The translations under genes were made by a program, and so were the position numbers. A model generated the notes under the pieces. That model had not been told where the DNA came from and did no database searches. It worked only from the letters and a program-made list of their open reading frames with translations. A DNA stretch of 64,000 nt from Flavobacterium fluviale (GTDB taxonomy: Bacteria; Bacteroidota; Bacteroidia; Flavobacteriales; Flavobacteriaceae), in the NCBI RefSeq assembly GCF_003312915.1, contig NZ_CP030261.1, forward strand, positions 62,001 through 126,000, read 5' to 3'. Of the stretch, positions 61,406-64,000 are shown one piece after another. Numbering within the stretch: the first letter of the stretch is position 1; each line of letters opens with the position of its first letter.

Positions 61406-62284
61406 TTAACAATGATAATCATCTGGCTCAATATGAATTAGAACATTTCCTAGCTGTGGAATTTGTTCTTTTAATGTATCTTGTAATTGGTGTGATAAAT
61501 CGTGTCCCTCTTTTACTGAAATTGCAGCTGAAACTATTGCGTGCAAATCTACGTGATAGCGCATTCCTGCTTTGCGAATGAAACATTTTTCTGTTCCCAA
61601 GATTCCAGGAACTGTCAAAGATACTACGCGAATCTCTTCTACTAAATCATCATTTAGGTTTTCATCCATGATTTCGCCAAGCGCAGGTCTGAAAATTTTA
61701 TAACTGTTATACAGAATAAAAAAAGCCGCAAAAAGCGCAGCCCAGTCATCTGCAGATTCGTAGCCTTTTCCCATAATTAAGGCGATCGAAATTCCGATAA
61801 ACGCTGCAACAGAAGTTATGGCGTCACTTCTATGATGCCACGCATCAGCAGCTAATGCCGAACTATTTGTTTGTTTACTGCGTTTCATTACCAAACGAAA
61901 AGAATATTCTTTCCAGATAATAATAGCACCTAGAACATATAATGTCCAAGATTTAGGCAAATTGTGCGAAGTTCCAATATTGGCAATACTTTCATACCCA
62001 ATAATGGTTGCTGAAGTAATTAAAAATCCAACAACCAAAAATGTAATTAGAGGTTCTGCACGACCGTGGCCGTATGGATGATTTTCATCTGCCGGTTTAT
62101 TAGAATATTTGATTCCAAATAAAACCAGACAAGACGAAAATATATCCGTCGTAGATTCGATCGCATCTGCAATCAGGGCATATGAATTGCCAAAAAAACC
62201 TGCGAGACCTTTTATTAGGGCCAGGCAGGTATTTCCAGCTATACTAAATAGAGTAGCTTTTATAGCTTTTTGTTCGTTTGTCAT
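61406..62284 (-). CDS. Cation diffusion facilitator family transporter
   Basis: The 292-residue protein has six membrane segments (about residues 10-200) and a cytoplasmic C-terminal domain. Metal-site motifs are in place: DAIESTTD in TM2 and HHRSD in TM5, the DD/HD-type quartet of Zn2+/Co2+/Fe2+ exporters. CDF proteins use the proton gradient to export divalent metals. The metal is not determined. The C-terminal domain has HVDLHAIV and closes with HIEPDDYHC, common to the family. Confidence 0.92.
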   Translation of the reverse strand: MTNEQKAIKATLFSIAGNTCLALIKGLAGFFGNSYALIADAIESTTDIFSSCLVLFGIKYSNKPADENHPYGHGRAEPLITFLVVGFLITSATIIGYESIANIGTSHNLPKSWTLYVLGAIIIWKEYSFRLVMKRSKQTNSSALAADAWHHRSDAITSVAAFIGISIALIMGKGYESADDWAALFAAFFILYNSYKIFRPALGEIMDENLNDDLVEEIRVVSLTVPGILGTEKCFIRKAGMRYHVDLHAIVSAAISVKEGHDLSHQLQDTLKEQIPQLGNVLIHIEPDDYHC

Positions 62285-62369
62285 TTAGACTATTTTTTTC
62301 GCTGCGAATTCACGAATATTTGATGATCTTTTGAAGATTAAGTTCGTGAATTTGCGGCTAACTTTCTTT
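62285..62369. repeat. Inverted pair GAATTCACGAAT / ATTCGTGAATTTG
   Basis: CGAATTCACGAATATT and AAGTTCGTGAATTTGCG form an inverted pair between the CDF gene start and the murA stop. This is a word type common in this genus. Confidence 0.55.
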
Positions 62370-63683
62370 TTAAGCTCTCACGATTTTTGCACCGATTGCT
62401 CTTAAACGCTCGTCGATACGCTCGTATCCACGATCAATTTGTTCGATATTTTGAATTGTACTTGTTCCTTTTGCAGAAAGCGCCGCAATCAATAATGAAA
62501 TTCCCGCACGAATATCTGGTGATGACATTGTGGTTGCTTTCAATTGAGATTCAAAATTATGTCCCATAACCACTGCTCTATGCGGGTCACATAACATGAT
62601 CTTTGCTCCCATATCGATTAATTTATCCACAAAGAACAAACGGCTTTCGAACATTTTTTGGTGAATTAAAACATCTCCTTTTGCCTGAGTTGCCACAACC
62701 AAAACGATACTTAATAAGTCAGGCGTAAATCCTGGCCAAGGTGCATCTGCAATTGTTAAAATAGAACCGTCGATATCTGTTTTTACTTCATAGCCATCTT
62801 TGTGAGCTGGAATGTAAATATCATCGTTACGTTTTTCAATTGTAATTCCCAATTTTCTAAATGTATTCGGAATCAAACCTAAATTTTCCCAGCTTACATT
62901 TTTGATCGTGATTTCGCTTTTTGTCATAGCCGCAAGACCAATCCAAGAACCAATTTCGATCATATCTGGAAGAATGGTGTGCTCGCATCCGCCAAGGCTT
63001 TCAACACCTTCAATAGTCAATAAGTTAGAACCAACTCCAGTAATTTTAGCTCCCATAGAGTTTAGCATTTTGCATAACTGCTGTAAGTACGGTTCGCAGG
63101 CAGCATTGTAAACTGTAGTTTGTCCTTTTGCTAAAACAGCAGCCATTACAATGTTTGCCGTTCCGGTTACAGAAGCCTCGTCTAAAAGCATATCTGTTCC
63201 CTGAAGTCCTCCTTCTGGAGTTTCTACTCCGTAAAAATGATCTTCTCTGTTATATCTGAATTTTGCTCCAAGGTTAATAAAACCTTCAAAGTGTGTATCT
63301 AGTCTACGACGGCCAATTTTATCTCCTCCTGGTTTTGGAATATATCCTTTTCCGAAACGAGCCAAAAGAGGTCCAACAATCATAATAGAACCACGAAGCG
63401 CTCCTCCTTCTTTTTTGAAAGCTTCGGTTTCTAAATATCCAACATTAACTTCATCGGCTTGAAAAGTGATAGAACCTGGTTCGTTACGTTGAATTTTAAC
63501 CCCTAAATTCCCCAATAAAGTGATTAATTTATTGATGTCAATAATATCGGGAATATTATTAATTTTTACTTTATCCCCCGTTAGAAGCACGGCACATAAA
63601 ATTTGTAATGCCTCGTTTTTTGCTCCTTGCGGAGTGATTTCTCCTTTTAAAGGAGTTCCTCCTTCGATTTTAAAAATTCCCAT
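62370..63683 (-). CDS. murA: UDP-N-acetylglucosamine 1-carboxyvinyltransferase (Asp in place of Cys115)
   Basis: The 437-residue enzyme has the MurA/EPSP-synthase layout: GAKNEALQ (residues 20-27, catalytic Lys22-Asn23), KEGGALRGSIMI, PGGDKIGRRRLDTH (119-131), RTVPF-type C-terminal PDIRAG and the closing RAIGAKIVRA. It adds enolpyruvate to UDP-GlcNAc, the first committed step of peptidoglycan synthesis. Most MurA have Cys at the active loop (E. coli Cys115). Here the codon is GAT, giving Asp121. Asp variants work but are not modified by fosfomycin. Confidence 0.96.
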   Translation of the reverse strand: MGIFKIEGGTPLKGEITPQGAKNEALQILCAVLLTGDKVKINNIPDIIDINKLITLLGNLGVKIQRNEPGSITFQADEVNVGYLETEAFKKEGGALRGSIMIVGPLLARFGKGYIPKPGGDKIGRRRLDTHFEGFINLGAKFRYNREDHFYGVETPEGGLQGTDMLLDEASVTGTANIVMAAVLAKGQTTVYNAACEPYLQQLCKMLNSMGAKITGVGSNLLTIEGVESLGGCEHTILPDMIEIGSWIGLAAMTKSEITIKNVSWENLGLIPNTFRKLGITIEKRNDDIYIPAHKDGYEVKTDIDGSILTIADAPWPGFTPDLLSIVLVVATQAKGDVLIHQKMFESRLFFVDKLIDMGAKIMLCDPHRAVVMGHNFESQLKATTMSSPDIRAGISLLIAALSAKGTSTIQNIEQIDRGYERIDERLRAIGAKIVRA

Positions 63684-63776
63684 AGATCTTGATTAGGTTC
63701 TAGGTTCTGAGATTCTGAGGTTCTAAGCTAAAAAAAAATCTTAGCATCTTAGCTCCTTAGCATCTTAGCCCCTCTT
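63684..63776. repeat. GGTTCTGAG / CTTAGCATCTTAG word repeats
   Basis: The spacer before murA holds GGTTCTAGGTTCTGAGATTC words and inverse CTTAGCATCTTAGCTCCTTA words around an A run. The same family is seen at 13674-13710 and 45417-45556. Confidence 0.75.
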
Positions 63777-64000
63777 TTATTTCTGATTATTGTTTTTTTG
63801 AAATGTTTTTTTTTGGCCTCCTTTATTGTTTTTGTTGTTTTGAATTTTTGGCTGTCCAACAGAAGCTGTTTTATTAGACATGCGTTTATTGGTACGCATT
63901 AAATCTGTTGTATTCAACAACTCTTCTGTGCTGTGAAGCAAGTTTATTTTTCCACCAGACAATTCATATAAATGCTCAAAAATTACATCATCTTTCACTG
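63777..64000 (-). CDS. DUF4290-like protein (partial, C-terminal part)
   Basis: The frame is open to the window edge; only about 74 C-terminal residues are visible. DDVIFEHLYELSGGKINLLHS is followed by a low-complexity, Asn/Lys/Gln-rich tail (KTFQKNNNQK). This fits the end of DUF4290 proteins, which normally lie just before murA in Bacteroidota; that order is the main support. Function unknown. The GTG at 63998 is probably an internal codon, not the start. Confidence 0.65.
   Translation of the reverse strand, partial: VKDDVIFEHLYELSGGKINLLHSTEELLNTTDLMRTNKRMSNKTASVGQPKIQNNKNNKGGQKKTFQKNNNQK

Overview
The window reads as an AT-rich chromosomal segment of a Flavobacterium-like member of the Bacteroidota. 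The evidence is the TTG / TANNTTTG promoter type, surface-type lipoproteins with acidic residues after the lipid-bearing cysteine, several CarboxypepD_reg proteins, DUF4252, DUF4199, DUF5686 and DUF4290-like genes, a 6S-Flavo-type RNA and a Zn-free type B L31. Most of it is ordinary core genome. No tRNA, rRNA, CRISPR array, prophage or intact insertion sequence was seen.

Layout. 1-5.9 kb: partial ABC1/AarF kinase with an overlapping TetR gene, a TIGR01777 epimerase-like protein, YceI, a VOC protein, a hotdog thioesterase and RmuC. 6-10.2 kb: a PrcB_C-type lipoprotein, then an ECF sigma factor overlapping a protein that has an inner-membrane-type TM segment and a beta-barrel-like C-terminus, then a MepB-family protein. 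10.2-12.9 kb: an SDR, a disordered protein, an RluE-like pseudouridine synthase and TrmL. 12.9-23.9 kb: the vitamin B12 region. This holds BtuD/BtuC/BtuF-like ABC importer genes on the minus strand, then a Cys-rich CWC protein, a four-helix-bundle protein, cobU, a bluB-cobT fusion, cobS and cobC, then a cobalamin riboswitch in front of a BtuB-like receptor and a beta-propeller surface lipoprotein resembling BtuG. 24-29.7 kb: an S41 peptidase, a second sigma factor with an anti-sigma-like protein and two DUF4252 proteins, a metallopeptidase lipoprotein and a YiaA/YiaB protein. 29.7-45.4 kb: carB without its C-terminal allosteric domain, rpmH, a hydrolase, an ABC-F protein, a GlmU-like protein, rpmE2, then DUF4199, glycosyltransferase, phosphosugar mutase and an MsbA-like exporter. 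45.5-54.6 kb: an EF-hand lipoprotein, a TonB receptor, an M23 peptidase, a coiled-coil gene, zapA, 6S RNA, rny and a PAS histidine kinase. 54.8-64 kb: xerD, three small beta-barrel proteins, aroQ, a DUF5686 protein, a CDF exporter, murA and a partial DUF4290-like gene.

How genes work together. The B12 locus is a complete-looking uptake and late-assembly module: outer membrane capture (BtuG-like, BtuB), inner membrane import (BtuFCD-like), making of the lower base by BluB, its activation by CobT, cobinamide activation by CobU, joining by CobS and dephosphorylation by CobC. No corrin-ring synthesis genes are present here, so salvage from corrinoid precursors is the likely use. Two sigma-factor loci each look like self-contained envelope-signalling modules. 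The first is the most unusual candidate, because the partner protein could span the whole envelope.

Other points: MurA has Asp where most MurA have the fosfomycin-target Cys. CarB ends just after the second ATP-grasp half. Intergenic spaces, mainly at convergent gene ends, carry several families of short word-like repeats and long palindromes, and one hairpin looks like two fused IS150-group insertion sequence ends. Calls of family names are from memory of motifs; no database search was run.
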